A stretch of DNA of 64,000 nt from Circinella minor. Its lineage: Eukaryota > Mucoromycota > Mucoromycetes > Mucorales > Lichtheimiaceae. Under the pieces are notes generated by a model, which had not been told where the DNA came from, ran no database searches, and saw nothing but the letters and a program-made list of their open reading frames with translations. The stretch lies in contig JAEPRB010000050.1 in the NCBI GenBank assembly GCA_016758965.1, positions 62,001-126,000 on the forward strand. Direction: 5' to 3'. Below are positions 45,445-59,518 of the stretch, in pieces. Position numbers and translations under genes: made by a program. How positions within the stretch are numbered: the stretch's first letter is position 1; each line of letters opens with the position of its first letter.

Positions 45445-46659
45445 TTTTTGTAGGTTGTGTGAAAGTAAGAGTGAGGAGAGAAAGGAAAAAAAAAAAGTAG
45501 TTGCTGATGGGAAAAAAAGGAAAAAAAAAAGAAAAAAGAAATGCAAAAAGGCAGGATTCAATATTTATTACCACAAAAGCTTTTATAACTGCCGACAAAG
45601 ATACACGGGAAAACAGATTATTGGTCTTATAATCTAAGCTATGAGTGTGTGAGAGTATAATATGAACCTATTAAGAGAAGAACCTCTCCCCCCCCTCCCT
45701 CCCTCTCTCCATTCATCATAAAATAAAGCATCATCATCTCACAAGTCCCCCTCCTCCTCCCCCAAAAAAAGATACACAAGAACACAACATATTAACTAAA
45801 ATAATAAAAATAAATAAATATATGCTTAATCCCCCACAAATTTTCCCCGCTTTAACGTATTATCATTCATCCGTTCTTTCTTTTTACTCACACTTGCTTC
45901 ACAAAAAAAAACTTGAACTCGTTCTCCCCCGAAAAATAAATCATAACAAAAAAAAACCACCTGACCTTTTCTTCCCACCTAAACATCATTATTAAAAAAC
46001 GCCAACAAATATCCATGTGCTGCTCCCACCTCGTATTGATGCGAAATGATAGTTTTTTAAGCAACATGTGAAAAATATAATGTGCATTACCACTTTTTAA
46101 ATATTACTGCTTATAAACTTATTCAAAGAAATACACATCAGTTCATCTTTTTTTTTTAAACTTGATTTCAATTTAAAGATCAAAAGATAAAAATATGTCA
46201 GTTTCTATTAGTTAGACCCCGGATTCATCATGCCTTTGTGTAATGAACAGCGGAGCAAAAAGCAAAAAAGAGATCGTTTTCTTTTTGTAAAAGAAGACCA
46301 TTCATTCTTAAAGAAAAGAAGGATTGTTGTAAAATTAGTTTTATGTATAACAAAGAAAATAAGCGTAGTACAACAAAATTATATTTGTTTTTAGAACAAC
46401 AAAAGAAGAAGGGAGTGTGCGTGTATCTAAATAAGAATAAGAAATAGAGAGCATACATATAATGGAAAAAAAATTGTGTGTGTGAAGAGAGTGTGAAGAG
46501 AAATAAAAACAAGGTTATATACAATCATAAAACGTCAGAGAGGAATAGAGAGAGAAAAAAAATAACATGGTACAGAAAAAAAATAAGCGTAACGAAGTTT
46601 ACATACATAGTTAGAAAAGAGAAATGTTGCATGTGGAGAGTGTAATATAATAAAGACGC

Positions 46660-46697
<38 letters not shown>

Positions 46698-46888
46698 CGT
46701 TGCTATAGTAATTAGTTTATGAAATTTATAGTGTGAGAGAGTGTTGTATGTTATGTTGAATGTAGAATGCCATAGTAATGAGAGAGGGAGAGGGAGGGAG
46801 AAGGAGAAATTTTTGTTAATAATGATAATAATGATAATGAGACAAAAAAAAAGTAAAGAGTGACAGTATGTAATAAAGAAAGCAACTT
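45445..46888. other. Intergenic region between fumarate reductase promoter and kinesin 3' end
   Basis: About 1.4 kb. The left end is the fumarate reductase promoter/leader (A/G-rich on plus). Around 45684-45770 there are C- and T-rich tracts. Near the kinesin end there is a long GT repeat and GA-rich DNA, probably the kinesin 3' UTR. No credible gene. Confidence 0.5.
46662..46695. repeat. (GT)17 microsatellite
   Basis: An uninterrupted GT/TG dinucleotide run of 34 bases downstream of the kinesin stop codon. Expected to be polymorphic. Confidence 0.9.
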
Positions 46889-49800
46889 TTAACAGTTGGT
46901 TGAGATGGTGGTATCAGCTGTAAAACTAGTATTATTGAAATTGCTGTTGAGCTTTTCTAAGGGAAATAATTGATCAATTTTGGTGATCCAATCGGCCATT
47001 TCAGTCTTTGAACTGGCTTGAAGTGTATATGCATTATTGTTGGTGTAAAGAGAGAATACATGATTACGCTAAAAATTGATAAGGAATTAGGGTGGGAAAG
47101 GAGTTAACCATTGTCCTCCGCATTGTCGGATTATATATCGTCCGATAATTATTTATTATTATTGTAATAACAACTTACATCAATCATCCTTTCCAATTCA
47201 CGATTATAATCTACTCGAACGGAAGATACATTAATCACTCCCTGTTCATCGGTTTCGGACCGGTTGGTATAAACATAGATATAAGGTCTATATAAATTAC
47301 ATGTGTCAATACAATATTATAATAAATAAACAATAATAACAACATTTTTTACCACTCCTCTCTTTGTCGAAAAACAACTGTTTATTATTCTTTACCTTCG
47401 GATGACAAACCACCGTTTAACCCATTTGTTATCAAGGGCATTTTCTTGGTATGTAAGATATCCCTTTTTGGATACATTACCACTATAAATATGCAAATAT
47501 ATAATAACAATTTAAGTACCAAAAATGCATCCAGCCAACAAAAGCAAATCCTCACTTATTCAACTTTAATTTTTTCCCCTTACGTTTTGCTAATAAGTTT
47601 AACTTCTGCTAATAATTTGGCATCGGATGGTTGTTGTGATAATTGTAAGTGATAAGTTTGATTCGGTTCTTTAGAAGTTGGGGGATCTTGACTAATCGTC
47701 ATCTGATGGACAAAAATATAAATAATCCGTACACACATACAAAAAAAAAGGTACATTTAGTGTACAATCCCAAAAACAGAAAACACAAATAAAAATCAAT
47801 AAAAACCTTAAATTCGTGACGTTATTATAAATTTAAAAGAAAAATATATGTGTAATTTCTTTACCTCTGCAACATCCGATTTCTTTGTCCATAAATCAAT
47901 TATTTTACGTAACAATTTTTCTGTATGCTCTGATGATTGTTTTTGTTGTTGTTCATTTCCATCATCTATCATAACCATGTTTGTGGAAGATGTGTTACTT
48001 GTTTGAGATTGTGCTGCTTTTAATGTTAATGCTTGTGATGTTGCTGCTACTTGTTCCAAACGTTCAATTTTACGACCAATTTCATTAAAATCATTAACAA
48101 GGGCAACACCGCGTGGTCGCCAAAAATCCATCAATAATTCTTCGCCTCGTACATATTTAGATGCTGTATTGAGACGCCACAATTGGCTAACCCTGCGTGT
48201 CATGGGCGGCTTGAGATGAACTAAAAAGGTGGCATTAAAGTTTGAAAGAACCCGTTTGTTTGATTGTCCCAAAAATTTACGCAATGCAGATGATGTACTG
48301 CTTTTATCTCGTCCCTGAATCTGGACCGCAATATCCGTACTAAATTCCATGGGTTTTTCACATTTTTCGGCTTCTACTTGCCACTTTAATTCAAGTATCA
48401 CTCGACAATTTGACGACGTAATACAATTCAAGAATGGACATTCATGTTGTGAACTATCCCATGCTGTATAAGCAGCCAATTCGCTCGTTCCATCATTGTT
48501 GTAAACAATGGACTGGTGTCCCATTTTGAGGGGTACTTGTCCGCCATCATTAGGCGGATCCAAAATACGTCCTTTGCTATCGAAGTAACGAGGCCGTCCG
48601 ATCGACGCTTTGCACATCGATGTCCATACAAGTTGTCGTCCAGATGTATGATACAAGGCCACTTTGATACGTCGTTGTAAACCTTGTCGAAGTGTAAATA
48701 CACCACGATCTAGTTCATTTTGAGCTGATACTTGTACAGGTACATACTTTCCGTTGGACATCAATTCGCATATCTGGATACGTGCAACAACATCATGACG
48801 TTCAGTTGCCAATAATTCTTCTTCAGATCGTCGTTCCAACCCACCATCAGCAGCGAACATCAAATGATCAGCGCATCGACCATATGCAACACCATTGCTG
48901 CTATTTTTATTGTTTGGCATTCTTGAATCCAAAGATCGACCGCCAAGCTTTAGTCGAGGATTTTCTCGTTCGTCATCCCATCGTTCAATTTGTTTCAAAG
49001 CACGAGGTTGGAATTTACCATATACTTCAAAAGAAACCATACCATTCATCAATATGTCCAACATGGTATCAGTCACAGTGACTGATAATGTTTGACTATA
49101 ATCCAAATCGATTGATTTTTCACCAAATCCACTGACTGGATCTGTTGCAAAGATTTTTTCTGCTTGCGAATGGACTGGAATACTGCCGAAAGATGAAAGG
49201 CGGAACTGAACATGAACCTTTGTGAAGTCTTCTTCTTTAATTCCACTTAACTCCAACAAACGTACTTCAAATGTTATTTGTTGTCCAGCTACAAGTGTTG
49301 ATGATGATTCTGTTGTTGCGGGTGATGGTGTTGTTGGTGAAGATGGTGTAGTAGGATTGGTATTTACTGTTAAATTATTACGATTGTTGTTTTGTGAAAT
49401 ACGAGCAATAGGTGATATCAAAACTCGTAATTGACCCTTGACTTGACCCGTTGTACGACAAATAATACTGACACGACTTTCATAAGCTTGTTGAGCAATC
49501 AAATTACGAGCACTTGTTGCTGCACTGCCAACCAAATTATACTTGCGTGATGGATTCTCAAAAAATGGATCTTCATAATTAAGATGTTTACGATACATGG
49601 GTTTATCCATAAAGTTGGCCAGATCACGCATCTTTTTAAGCCGAGCATTGAGCTTGTCCAAAGACCATATATAAAGAGTATTATTTTTACGATCAATAAC
49701 ACGAACAGCAACACATGGTTTGTTACATTCTGTTAACGCTGCATCATCATCTTCATGAATATCATGCATCGCCAAGGTCATTTGTGTGGTATTGGTTGAA

Positions 49801-52800
49801 GTTTCCCAATAAGATGCTGCATTTGCAAATTGGCCTTCTTCAACTATCGTAAATTGATATACTGCCTCTTTACCAAACTGTTTAGCAATAATATTAGCTT
49901 CTTTAAGTATCACTGCGTTCGTCAATATATCTTCTGCCATGGCAACACGTCGATGAGATTTCCATTTCTTGAGAGCTTTTGATACATAGGCTCGTTCGAG
50001 ATCCGTATATTCTCCTTGTTGTAGAGCGTCACCAGGTTGATTGCCTAATTGCATTGACATACGACTAATTCGAGTTTCGTAAAATTGTTTTTGTTCGTCG
50101 AGTACCTTTTGTAGTTTATCCCGCTCGAGTTTCATTCTATCTTCTACTTCGGTATGGACAAAGGTCGTATCTGTGCAAACACTCTCTAGGTCGACAATCG
50201 TCGTCGTAGCCATAGAATTCCGAACGGAATCTTTAGATGATCCATCATCGTCATCACCCCCTATAGTTGCTCGGCTTACCGGTCTAGATCTTCTTGAATT
50301 ACGAATTCTTGAAATATCCCCGTACAACTTGTCTAATTCATCGTCCTTGAGTCCCTTGATTTCATTTTCATAATATCGTCCACCACTTTCGAGCTTGGCA
50401 TAATTTATATCAAAAGGTTCAGAATACAAAGTTTGATTATCACCATTACCGAGAGGAGTTGTGGGCCAGGCTGGGTCATCCACAACAATACCAGGTGTAG
50501 TTGGGCCGCCACCATTTGTATTGCTACTACTACCAGCACTGCAAAGAATAACTGACTTTTGTCGATCACGTTCACGTCGTACTTCTTCTGGATGATTGAA
50601 TCGGAAAGAGTGATAATCGCCAAGGAGAATTCGATAACCACTCTTGAGTCGTCGTGGCTCGGCAATACGCATTCCATTCATAATGGTCAATGATCCTTCG
50701 TTAGGATGTAATGTGACTATACCATTCTCATTTTCAAACACACAATGCTCTTCTTGAATATTGCTACCGGACAATCGAATTTCTGCTGGTGTATCAGTAT
50801 TTTCTTTACCCACACGCGTGTTACCAGGTTTCAATTGATAAACAAGACATTCAGACATTAAAGGGTCTTCGCTTAAATTGACCAAATGAGGCATTTTTTT
50901 AGGCGTATAAACGCCCACATTGTTTTTATAAACAGTAATACCCAGTTCTTCCAAAGCACGTTCTCGTTCAACTTGGATTTCCTCAGTCTTTTTGAGTTTA
51001 TCTTCCCATGTTTCGTTAAGATTTTCCAGTAGTTTTTCAGATGATTTAAGTTGTTCTATAATTTGTTGTTGTGTCATCTTTCGTACGCTACCAGTACCAT
51101 CAGCAACCTCAATTTCTTGTGATGCATCGAGTAATTCTGGTGTTGCTCCTGCTCCTGTTGCTGATCCGGGGTTGTTACGATCTGTACTTTTACTTCCTTG
51201 TACTGAACTGCCTTTATATGTACTTTGTGCGGCTAATTGCGCAGCAACTTCAGGTGCATAAACCGTAAGGCGATTACGAAGTAAATCGAGTTCTTCTTTA
51301 AGTTCACGAATGATTTTAGCATTAGGATCTTCATTAACAACAGCCTTATTCTTAATCTTCTTGGCTTGATCGGCATAACGTAAAGTACTTAACGTTTCTT
51401 CATAATCTGCAGGTGAAATAGCTGCAATCATGGCTGTTTTTGAATTTCCACCAAGTGAATCTTTGAGTAACCACGTCAAAACCTAAATAGTATACAGCAA
51501 TTTATTACAATTAAATAAATAAATATGCAAAAATCAATTTTATTTTTTTACTTACTGAGTCACGATAAGGAATAAAAACTTCTTTAGCTTTACGACCTTT
51601 CTTTGGAGCTTCTTGCATTGATTGTTCTGCTAAACCAGCAATGACTTTACCCAAAGTAGTCAATGAACGATTAATATTAGCACCTTCTTTTAAGCGGGCA
51701 CCTGTAGCACCAGTACTATTGGCACGTTCACTACCAGCCAAATCGACAAGACTAATGCGTGCCACTTTTTCAGTATCTAGTTTGGTAGCTTCATCTTTGC
51801 GTTTTTGAGTTAAAATTAAAGTGAAAACACCATGAGAACGAGATGATGTTGCATTCATGTTGGTAGCTGCTACTGTTCGTGCCTTTATTATGATTTAAAT
51901 AATATTTATATTAATATTTTGTTTATATGCATATTAAGACCATCTGTATATATATACATTAACAAATAGAAATTAAAATAAAAAACAAACAAACCTTGTT
52001 TCCTTCATCCATTAATTGATTAATATCATCAAATGAATTAACAGCCATTTTAGAAAGGTCTTCAACATAAGGACCAAGACTTGGATGTTCACGTACTTTA
52101 AGATTATTTTTGTTTTTAGGATTCAATAAATCGCGTACTTTTTCATTATAAATTTCAATATAAGAAACTTCAACACGACAAGTTGTTCGTTCATCTGTAA
52201 CGGCTTCAATACGATTAAATAATTCTGAACAGGTACGTGGTGTGATACCCTTATCTTCACCGTATCCCATCTAATATGATATAAGTCATAAATTAATCTT
52301 TGCTTTGTTTATTTTTCTCCTTATTGATGTATTGAATATTTACCATTGAATATGATTTTCCTGAACCCGTTTGACCATCTAAATAAAGAATAATTATTAT
52401 TGTTAAAGCCATTCCATCTGTCAAATATAATATGATCTATATCTTTTTTTTAAAAAAAATAGAAAATCTTACATGCAAAAATACAACAATTATAACCATC
52501 AAAAGCATGATCTAATAAATCAACACCCAAATCATTAAAGACTTTTTCTTGATCGGCATAAGATGGGTCTTCTTTGTCCGCTGACCAGTATGATTTATCA
52601 AACGTAAATGCCTTAACATCATCCTGAGTTCCTGTTTTCATTTCATCTGGTTTACGAATAATCGTTTGATTCCCTTTCATTTCAATCAAGCTCGCGGCGC
52701 CACGTGCTTGTTCTATACATTAATTTTATAATATATATATATATATATATATATTAGTTTTAGCTTCTCTAAAGACTTATTCCATTTTTATATCCATTTA

Positions 52801-52983
52801 ATTTTTGGATAAAATTGTTTTTTAAGAAAAAAAAAAGCGATGTTTCTCGACCGTCAAACTAAATGAAAAAGAAGAAAAAAAAAACAAAAGAACAAAAAAA
52901 TATAAACATGAATATTCTAAATGGATACCTCTTGAATTCATGGGACGACATCGTACAACCACTTTAATGTTGCCTCCACTCAT
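46889..52983 (-). CDS. Kinesin-3 motor, Unc104/KIF1 type
   Basis: Plus-end-directed microtubule motor; in filamentous fungi kinesin-3 carries early endosomes and their passengers. Ten exons in coding order: 52983-52929, 52712-52473, 52378-52344, 52270-51995, 51882-51556, 51482-47865, 47702-47584, 47482-47396, 47287-47179 and 47068-46889, giving 1681 aa. Motor domain at residues 1-360: [13 protein letters not shown]-loop GQTGSGKS (100-107), switch I SSRSH (215-219) and switch II DLAGSE (249-254). A neck coil follows, then an FHA domain at about 522-615 ([16 protein letters not shown]), the KIF1B-like region and long DUF3694-type stalk, and a C-terminal PH domain at about 1557-1665 ([20 protein letters not shown]) that binds phosphoinositides on cargo. 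This domain order is diagnostic for Unc104/KIF1. The start gives the typical short lead into the motor. Confidence 0.96.
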
Positions 52984-53836
52984 GTCGAGTGTTTAATTGG
53001 TTTTTTTAAATAGATGAGAAAGAAAAGTGGTAAAAGCGAGTTTGCGTTGTTGGCGTTATACAATATATATAATAATAGTCTTAAAAGACGAAAAAATAAT
53101 AATAAATACAATAATATAAACAAGTCTTAAGTTTTGAAATTCACTTTATAATTCTTTTAAAGAACGTTAATGTTACAAAATGTTATATATAAAAAATAAA
53201 AAGAGTGGGTTTTAAAGAGAAAAGAAAAAAAAAAGGGGGGGGGGAAGGCGCAAAGGAGAGAGAAAAAGGGTGCCGTTGCCAAAGATATAATCACTCAGAA
53301 AAAAAAAATTCAGATGATTATGCTAACGATCCGTTTCATAGTGTCAAGTTATATTTTTTCCTTCTTTTCTTTTTTTTAAGTAAAAATAATATTTTGTTTA
53401 AATGTACTAATGTAAATAATAATGACTATTTTTATTTTCTTTTACTATCAGGTTTTAACATAGATAAATTATTTGTTTATACAATTAATGTTTGCATGTG
53501 GTACCTGAAAATATATATATACATTATACGTCACTATGGTTATTTTTTTTTATTTCTTTTAACATTAAAATTAATGTTACCATGACATTGCATTAGTGTT
53601 ATTTTACTATAACTACATAATTAGTAATTTTTTTAATAATAAAAACTTCGGATACTGATTTGCAGAAAATGAAGATTTATTTACTTATTTTTTTTTTGTG
53701 TTGCAAATTAAAAAATATTTGTGTGACATTGATGAGAATAACATTGGTTTTAGTGTTATTGTTAATTGTGTAGGGATATGAAATTGATGTAAAATGGAGT
53801 AAAAAAAAATGCATGACTACTAATTGCATATATTTC
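52984..53836. other. Kinesin promoter region and acyltransferase 3' flank
   Basis: About 850 bp between two minus-strand genes. AT-rich with a G-run near 53235-53244. The plus-strand open frame at 53205-53585 is low complexity and not called. No RNA gene seen. Confidence 0.5.
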
Positions 53837-56481
53837 CTATGTAGACTTTTTTGTCGCTGTACCATCATTATCCGATGTACTAGAGTTTGTCGACGACGAA
53901 GAAGAAGGTGATAAAGCAATACTACTGCTAGAAGAACTATTGAAATTGAACAAAGATCGATCGTTACCAAGCCAATGAATAGATGATCCATCAAACATAC
54001 CACGTTGTTCCATATTATCAAATCTATGCGGGTTAAAATCTTCAAGAGCAGAAGGTCCATTTTCATTAACAAATGCAGTTATATCGTCTGATAATTTTTC
54101 TCTCATTGTACGTAAATGAGCAGCTGATCCAGGATTAAATGTAGCAAGAAGTAATGGGCTCAAAGATCTATAATATCATCCAGTTAACATAATAAATCTA
54201 TATAAACACTAAATTACTATATAACTAGGGTACATACTTGTATAAATCAACACCTGTTTCCAAAAGTCGAATACCAGCATAATGTAAAAATGGTTGAGCA
54301 ATATAACTGACAGCAGACCAACCAAAAACTCGACTCAAAGACATTTGTCCTTGTTGGTATTGTGACATGTATAAATAACCAAAAAGAATAGTTGAATAAA
54401 GTCCGTATAAAATAGGACCAAAGACAGCTACGACTAACACCTTCCAAGTAGCAAGAACATCGCGTGCAGCAATTTTAACATTGGATCCAGCAAGTGCCTC
54501 TAAATATATATATTTGTGTTAATATTTTTTTGTTTGCTTGTAGTAATGATATCATATATAATATAATTACCTTTTTGCTTCTTTTGACTAATGATGGAAA
54601 CAAGTAAAATAATAGGCGAATTTAAAAGCAAACTATATATATATATAAAGAAGAATAGATTAACTACAAAAATTATTCAAAGTATACACACACACATATA
54701 TATATATATATATAAAGGCTTACGCTGGAAATCCAACACATGCAAGACTGACAAGACGAATTATTCGAGTTAATAACAAGGTAACAGCATCAAATGGAGC
54801 TGTTTTTGTTCTTTCAACTTGATGATCACGTAAACCAAAATATTTTAATGTATTATTATAAGCTTGAACTTTACGTGCTAATTCAATTAATCGTGGATCA
54901 TTTTCAAAATGTTTATAACCAAGTAAAAAGCGACGATTTAATTCAACTACTTGATCTAATCGTAATTTATGTTCATAAGCTGGTCGATAAAGTCGTCGTG
55001 CTGCAGCAATAATCTATAAAAGGAAAGTAAAAGTATAAGTTAATATTCTTTTTAATAAATAAAAGATTTTATATTTTCATATGTCAATAATATTTTGACA
55101 GCAATCTAAAATAATATGTTGCTTTTTGTGCAACACCACTCGGGATTTCTTACCATAAGAGTATCATAACTTGGTGCATTCACAGTGACACTTTTTAGAC
55201 CCTCATGGCCTGCTTCCAAAAGAGCTGCAATAGCTTCACGTTTTGCACTGCCACCTTGCTTATATAATTCAACCCATTCTTTTTCAACGGTAACAGGAGA
55301 TCCATAAGAGATAACAGCACGGGATCTGAATTTATGTGGATGAAAATAGTTTAATCCTGTTATAAATAAATTTTATTTATTAATAAAAATATTAATAATT
55401 ACTATTATCAATGCGTACATATACAACTTCTTCTTTTTTTAAAACTTACCCACAGGAACAATCTATAAAAATAACATCAGTAAAATAAATAAATCATATG
55501 ATCAACAATGATTCAATTCACATCAATTAAAAATAATATTTACCTTTACTGAAATATCAGGATGCTCAGCCATGGCACCTAATGCCATAATAGCAAATCC
55601 AGCTATATATAATATAGTAATATATATCGCATTAACACATGATTATTATAATTTACTTATTATTAAATGATAAGTTATTACCTTTGAGTGGAAGCATTTC
55701 TGATCTATCATGACTACCACCTTCAGGAAAGATTACAATTGAGCCAGATTCAGCAAGACGTTTATGCACCTGATCATATAAGGTACTTTGATCAATATGA
55801 GGAATGATTTTATACGACTCATCTGATACTAAAGGTTCAGTTAAAGCATTTTTTAACACGAGTTCGGTATCTGAAACTACTTCTGCTACTTGAGCTTTTA
55901 ATGTTTTGCTGATAGAAATCACATCGCGTGTTGCTACTTGTTCTTTAAATTTTGTATCAGTGCCTATTAAACGTGTTCCATCCTCTGAAGAACGAATTGT
56001 TCCTTTGCCTTTTGAAGCAAGATCTTGAGGTCGGATCACCGGAACTTTTTTTTTCAAAAGTAAAAAAATAAAAAGGAGGGTAGAACATAAGAATTTACAT
56101 GTTTTATTTGTTTATTTTCCAAAATAGAAACTTACTAGCTTTTAATAATGTTGCAAGTTGACCAATCACTTTTTTTTTAAAAGAAGATTTAGCCATAAGA
56201 GGTGCAAATTGTCGAGGATTAGAAATAAGTACCATGCCCTAAAATAATGATTTCAAAAAAAAAAAAGTGTTTAGCTTTTTTTTATTTATAAAATAATAAT
56301 GACTTTTTCTTTATAAAAAACATACTGGATCAACAAATTGGTTTGCATGTGGACCAACAATGAAAATGACAGGATCTTTTTCTGGCACTTGAGAAGCACC
56401 AGTAGATCTTATCTCTCGAAAGAAAATAGAAGAAGCTACTTTAAAAGCACCCTTGACTGAATTATAAGCAAGTGACTCCAT
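53837..56481 (-). CDS. Glycerol-3-phosphate/DHAP sn-1 acyltransferase (Gpt2/Sct1 type)
   Basis: Catalyses the first acylation in glycerolipid synthesis, in the ER membrane. Ten exons in coding order: 56481-56326, 56238-56136, 56044-55682, 55602-55544, 55462-55450, 55356-55154, 55013-54724, 54632-54571, 54499-54238 and 54167-53837, giving 613 aa. The acyltransferase motif I is VGPHANQFVDP (residues about 42-52). Then come LLKAIPVIRPQDLA, motif III IVFPEGGSHDRSEMLPLKG, and IVPVGLNYFHPHKFRSRAV. Hydrophobic segments near residues 420-440 and 455-510 are the C-terminal membrane spans of the family. The Ser-rich tail is probably disordered and phosphorylated, as in yeast. Exon 5 is only 13 nt, but it is required: it supplies IVPVG of the conserved motif in phase. 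The start is the first ATG in frame (MESLAYNS). It is divergent from calcineurin A. Confidence 0.93.
55450..55462 (-). other. 13-nt microexon (exon 5 of the acyltransferase)
   Basis: Flanked by a TAG acceptor and a GTAAG donor, it encodes ATT GTT CCT GTG G. With the first bases of exon 6 it builds the family motif IVPVGLNYFHPH. Skipping it would shift the frame. Confidence 0.85.
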
Positions 56482-56980
56482 ATTAAAAACCAAATAGTAT
56501 TTAACCTAAAGGAAATATATGAAAGAGATAGATAGAGAGAAAGAAAAAGAAAGAAAGAAAGAAAGAAAAAGATAAAAGAAGTTGTGTTAAGTTCTTCACA
56601 TGCTAGAAAATATGCAGTTTTTATATAACTTTTTTAATAGAGAGTAATGTGTGTGTGTGCTGTCAATGAATTCTCGTGGCATTATTAGCTCTCTTTTCAA
56701 TCTATTTTGCTTATAACAACGAAAAGCAACATTTGCTCTGTGTAACCTTGCGCAAAAATCCCAAAAGAGCTCTCGTTCACTCCGCTTTCCTTTTTACAAC
56801 AAGGTTTTTTTTTCTCTCACTCAACTTTCTTCAAACCGAACCCAGTTTTTAACTTTTTTTTTTTTTTTTCACCTCGAAGAAACAAAAAAAAAAGAGAGAA
56901 CGGACCTTCTTTTGCTTCCAGCTTGTTACATTTAAGAAAACCTTTTTAATTTTTTTTTCATCCTTCTTTTCTTTATAATC
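56482..56980. promoter_or_regulatory. Divergent promoter region, acyltransferase / calcineurin A
   Basis: A 499-bp spacer between divergent ATGs. GA-rich on the acyltransferase side (56520-56580), and T/C-rich tracts on the calcineurin side (56800-56960), typical of strong fungal leaders. No specific factor site assigned. Confidence 0.55.
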
Positions 56981-59518
56981 ATGGATACTGATGAACAACA
57001 ACTCGTAACCAAGGTGGATGTTAGTCCTGCTATTCGCCGTTTACAAAATAAACCCGAGATTCCTACCATTGACTTTACTGTACACAAAACGGAAGATGGT
57101 AACATTGTAAGCACAAAAGAACGGGTTGTTAAAGGTATTTTATTTTACTTTATTTTTACATATAATCTCTTTTTAAATGGAAATGAAAAGTTTAATTTAT
57201 TATTTGATTTTATTTTTTATCTAGATGTTCCTGCACCAGCTGTATCTGTTCCAACAGACGAAGAATTTTGGAGTAAAGAACGACCAGGTTTACCAGATAT
57301 TGCATTTTTAAAAGATCATTTTTACCGAGAAGGACGATTATCTGAAGAACAAGCATTATATATTATTGAAAAAGGATCCGAGATCTTAAAGACAGAACCT
57401 AATTTATTAGAAGTGGGTGCTCCCATCACAGGTACTTTTTTTTTTCTTTCTTCTTTATATTTTTTTTTTATATACATTTGAAAAAAATTGCGGTCGAGAC
57501 TCTCTCTATTTTTATTTTTGCCCTTCCAAAAATATTTAATTATGGATGATTTTTTGTTTATTTAGTATGTGGTGATATTCATGGTCAATATTATGATTTA
57601 ATGAAATTATTTGAAGTGGGTGGAGATCCTGCAACGACAAGATATTTATTCTTGGGCGATTATGTGGATAGAGGTTACTTTTCGATCGAGGTAATAAAAA
57701 AAAAAGTTAAAATAAGGAAAAGAAACTTATTTTTGCGGAATGATAAAATGTCTGTGTGTTTAGTTAATTTGGAGGTTGTTTTTAAACTTATAATTTTATT
57801 GTATAACACTAAACTTATTTATTCTATTTTTTATAAACGGCGACGAATCCCGGATTTGTGTCCGAAACATTTCAATTTTAAATAGTGTGTATTATACTTA
57901 TGGTCATTGAAAATGTGGTATCCTGATACTTTCTTTTTACTTCGAGGAAATCATGAGTGCAGGCACTTGACAGATTATTTCACTTTCAAGATTGAGTGTA
58001 AGTTTTATTTTTATTTTTTTTGGAGGTTCCTGAAAAAAAAATATTTATTATTTTGGGTTGTACCTGTTGTTTATTATGAAACCAACATTTTTTTAAATCT
58101 CCACTCTATTATTCAGGTCGACACAAGTATACCGAATCTGTTTATGAAGCATGTATGGATTCATTTTGTTCATTACCTTTAGCTGCTGTTATGAACCGTC
58201 AATTCTTATGTATCCATGGTGGTTTATCACCTGAATTACAAACTTTGGATGATTTGAGAAGTGTAAGGGAATTTTTAGGAAAATTCATGCAGATAAATTT
58301 ACAAATAAAAGAGAAAGGGGAAACGATGGTTTATTTAATTTCTTAAAAACAAAAAAAATAGGTTGATCGATTCCGTGAACCACCTACACATGGATTAATG
58401 TGTGATTTACTCTGGGCTGATCCTTTGGAAGAATTTGGTCAAGAAAAAACAAATGAATTATTTATTCATAACAATGTGAGAGGATGTTCATATTTTTTCA
58501 GGTAAAATATTATTATACTATTAACAAGCCAAGAGAGAGAGAGAACAATATAAATGGGTGGTAGGAAATAATTTGTTTATATTTATTTTTATGCAAAAAA
58601 AAAAAAATCGGAATTTTTTTTATAGTTATCATGCGGCATGTGCGTTCCTTGAAAGAAATGGTTTATTGTCGATCATTCGTGCACACGAAGCTCAAGATGC
58701 AGGCTATCGCATGTATCGTAAAAGTAAAACTACTTCATTCCCTTCAGTGATGACCATTTTCTCTGCACCCAATTACTTAGATCTGTACAACAATAAGGCT
58801 GCCGTTTTAAAATATGAAAACAATGTTATGAATATTCGTCAATTCAATTGTACGCCCCATCCATACTGGCTTCCTAATTTCATGGATGTATTTACATGGA
58901 GTTTGCCTTTTGTTGGTGAAAAGAGTAAGTTATATTATAAGAAAACTTTTCTACAAAATTTAGGTTTGAAAAGGGGAAAAGAACATAGAAAAGATTGTAA
59001 TCAAGTTGCTATGGGAAACTTATATTTTCGCCATGGTTACTAAATATGTATTTTTTCCATTAGTTACCGATATGTTGATCGCTATCTTAAACATTTGCAG
59101 TAAAGACGAATTGGCCGATGAGGAACATCGATTATCACTTGAAGAATCTTCATCAAAAGAACAAGAAGAACGTCGAACAGTCATTCGCAACAAGATTCTT
59201 GCCGTTGGAAAAATGTCACGCGTATTCTCTGTATTGCGTGAGAACTCTGAACGAGTCATGGAATTAAAGACTTTGTCTCCCACAGGCAAGTTACCTTTGG
59301 GTACATTGGCATTAGGTATCGAAGGTATCAAGTCAGCTATTACTACATTCGAAGATGCTAAACAATCTGATCGTGAAAACGAACGATTGCCTCCTACACG
59401 TGAAGCCAAAGAAGCTATGCTTAAGGAAGAAACGGACAAACGAATTCATGACGCAGTACAGGAAGAAGATAAGGAATTGAATGAAGTAGCCGATGCTATC
59501 ATGAGTGATGCTGATTAA
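56981..59518 (+). CDS. CNA1: Calcineurin catalytic subunit A
   Basis: Ca2+/calmodulin-dependent Ser/Thr phosphatase (PP2B), target of FK506 and cyclosporin with their immunophilins. It controls stress responses and, in Mucorales, the yeast-hypha switch. Exons 56981-57134, 57225-57431, 57566-57690, 57886-57997, 58117-58262, 58362-58501, 58626-58924 and 59064-59518 give 545 aa. Metal and catalytic motifs are all present: [47 protein letters not shown] and FSAPNYLD. The calcineurin B-binding helix follows ([16 protein letters not shown]). The calmodulin-binding region is [20 protein letters not shown], and an autoinhibitory-like segment reads [19 protein letters not shown]. The acidic C-terminus ends shortly after. 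The start is the ATG with the usual short acidic/hydrophilic leader. Mucorales often have more than one calcineurin A; only one is here, so the paralogue cannot be named. Confidence 0.96.

Noticed and set aside
50992..51261. Plus-strand open frames over the kinesin exon 6
   Set aside because: Antisense shadows of a long real exon with biased codon use.
52713..52928. Kinesin intron 1 donor GTATCCATTT, similar to a U12-type donor
   Set aside because: It differs from the U12 consensus GTATCCTTT and the 3' end has no TTCCTTAAC-like branch site; treated as an ordinary intron.
53205..53585. 126-codon open frame upstream of the kinesin gene
   Set aside because: Low-complexity Lys/Gly/Phe/Tyr translation from homopolymer-rich DNA.
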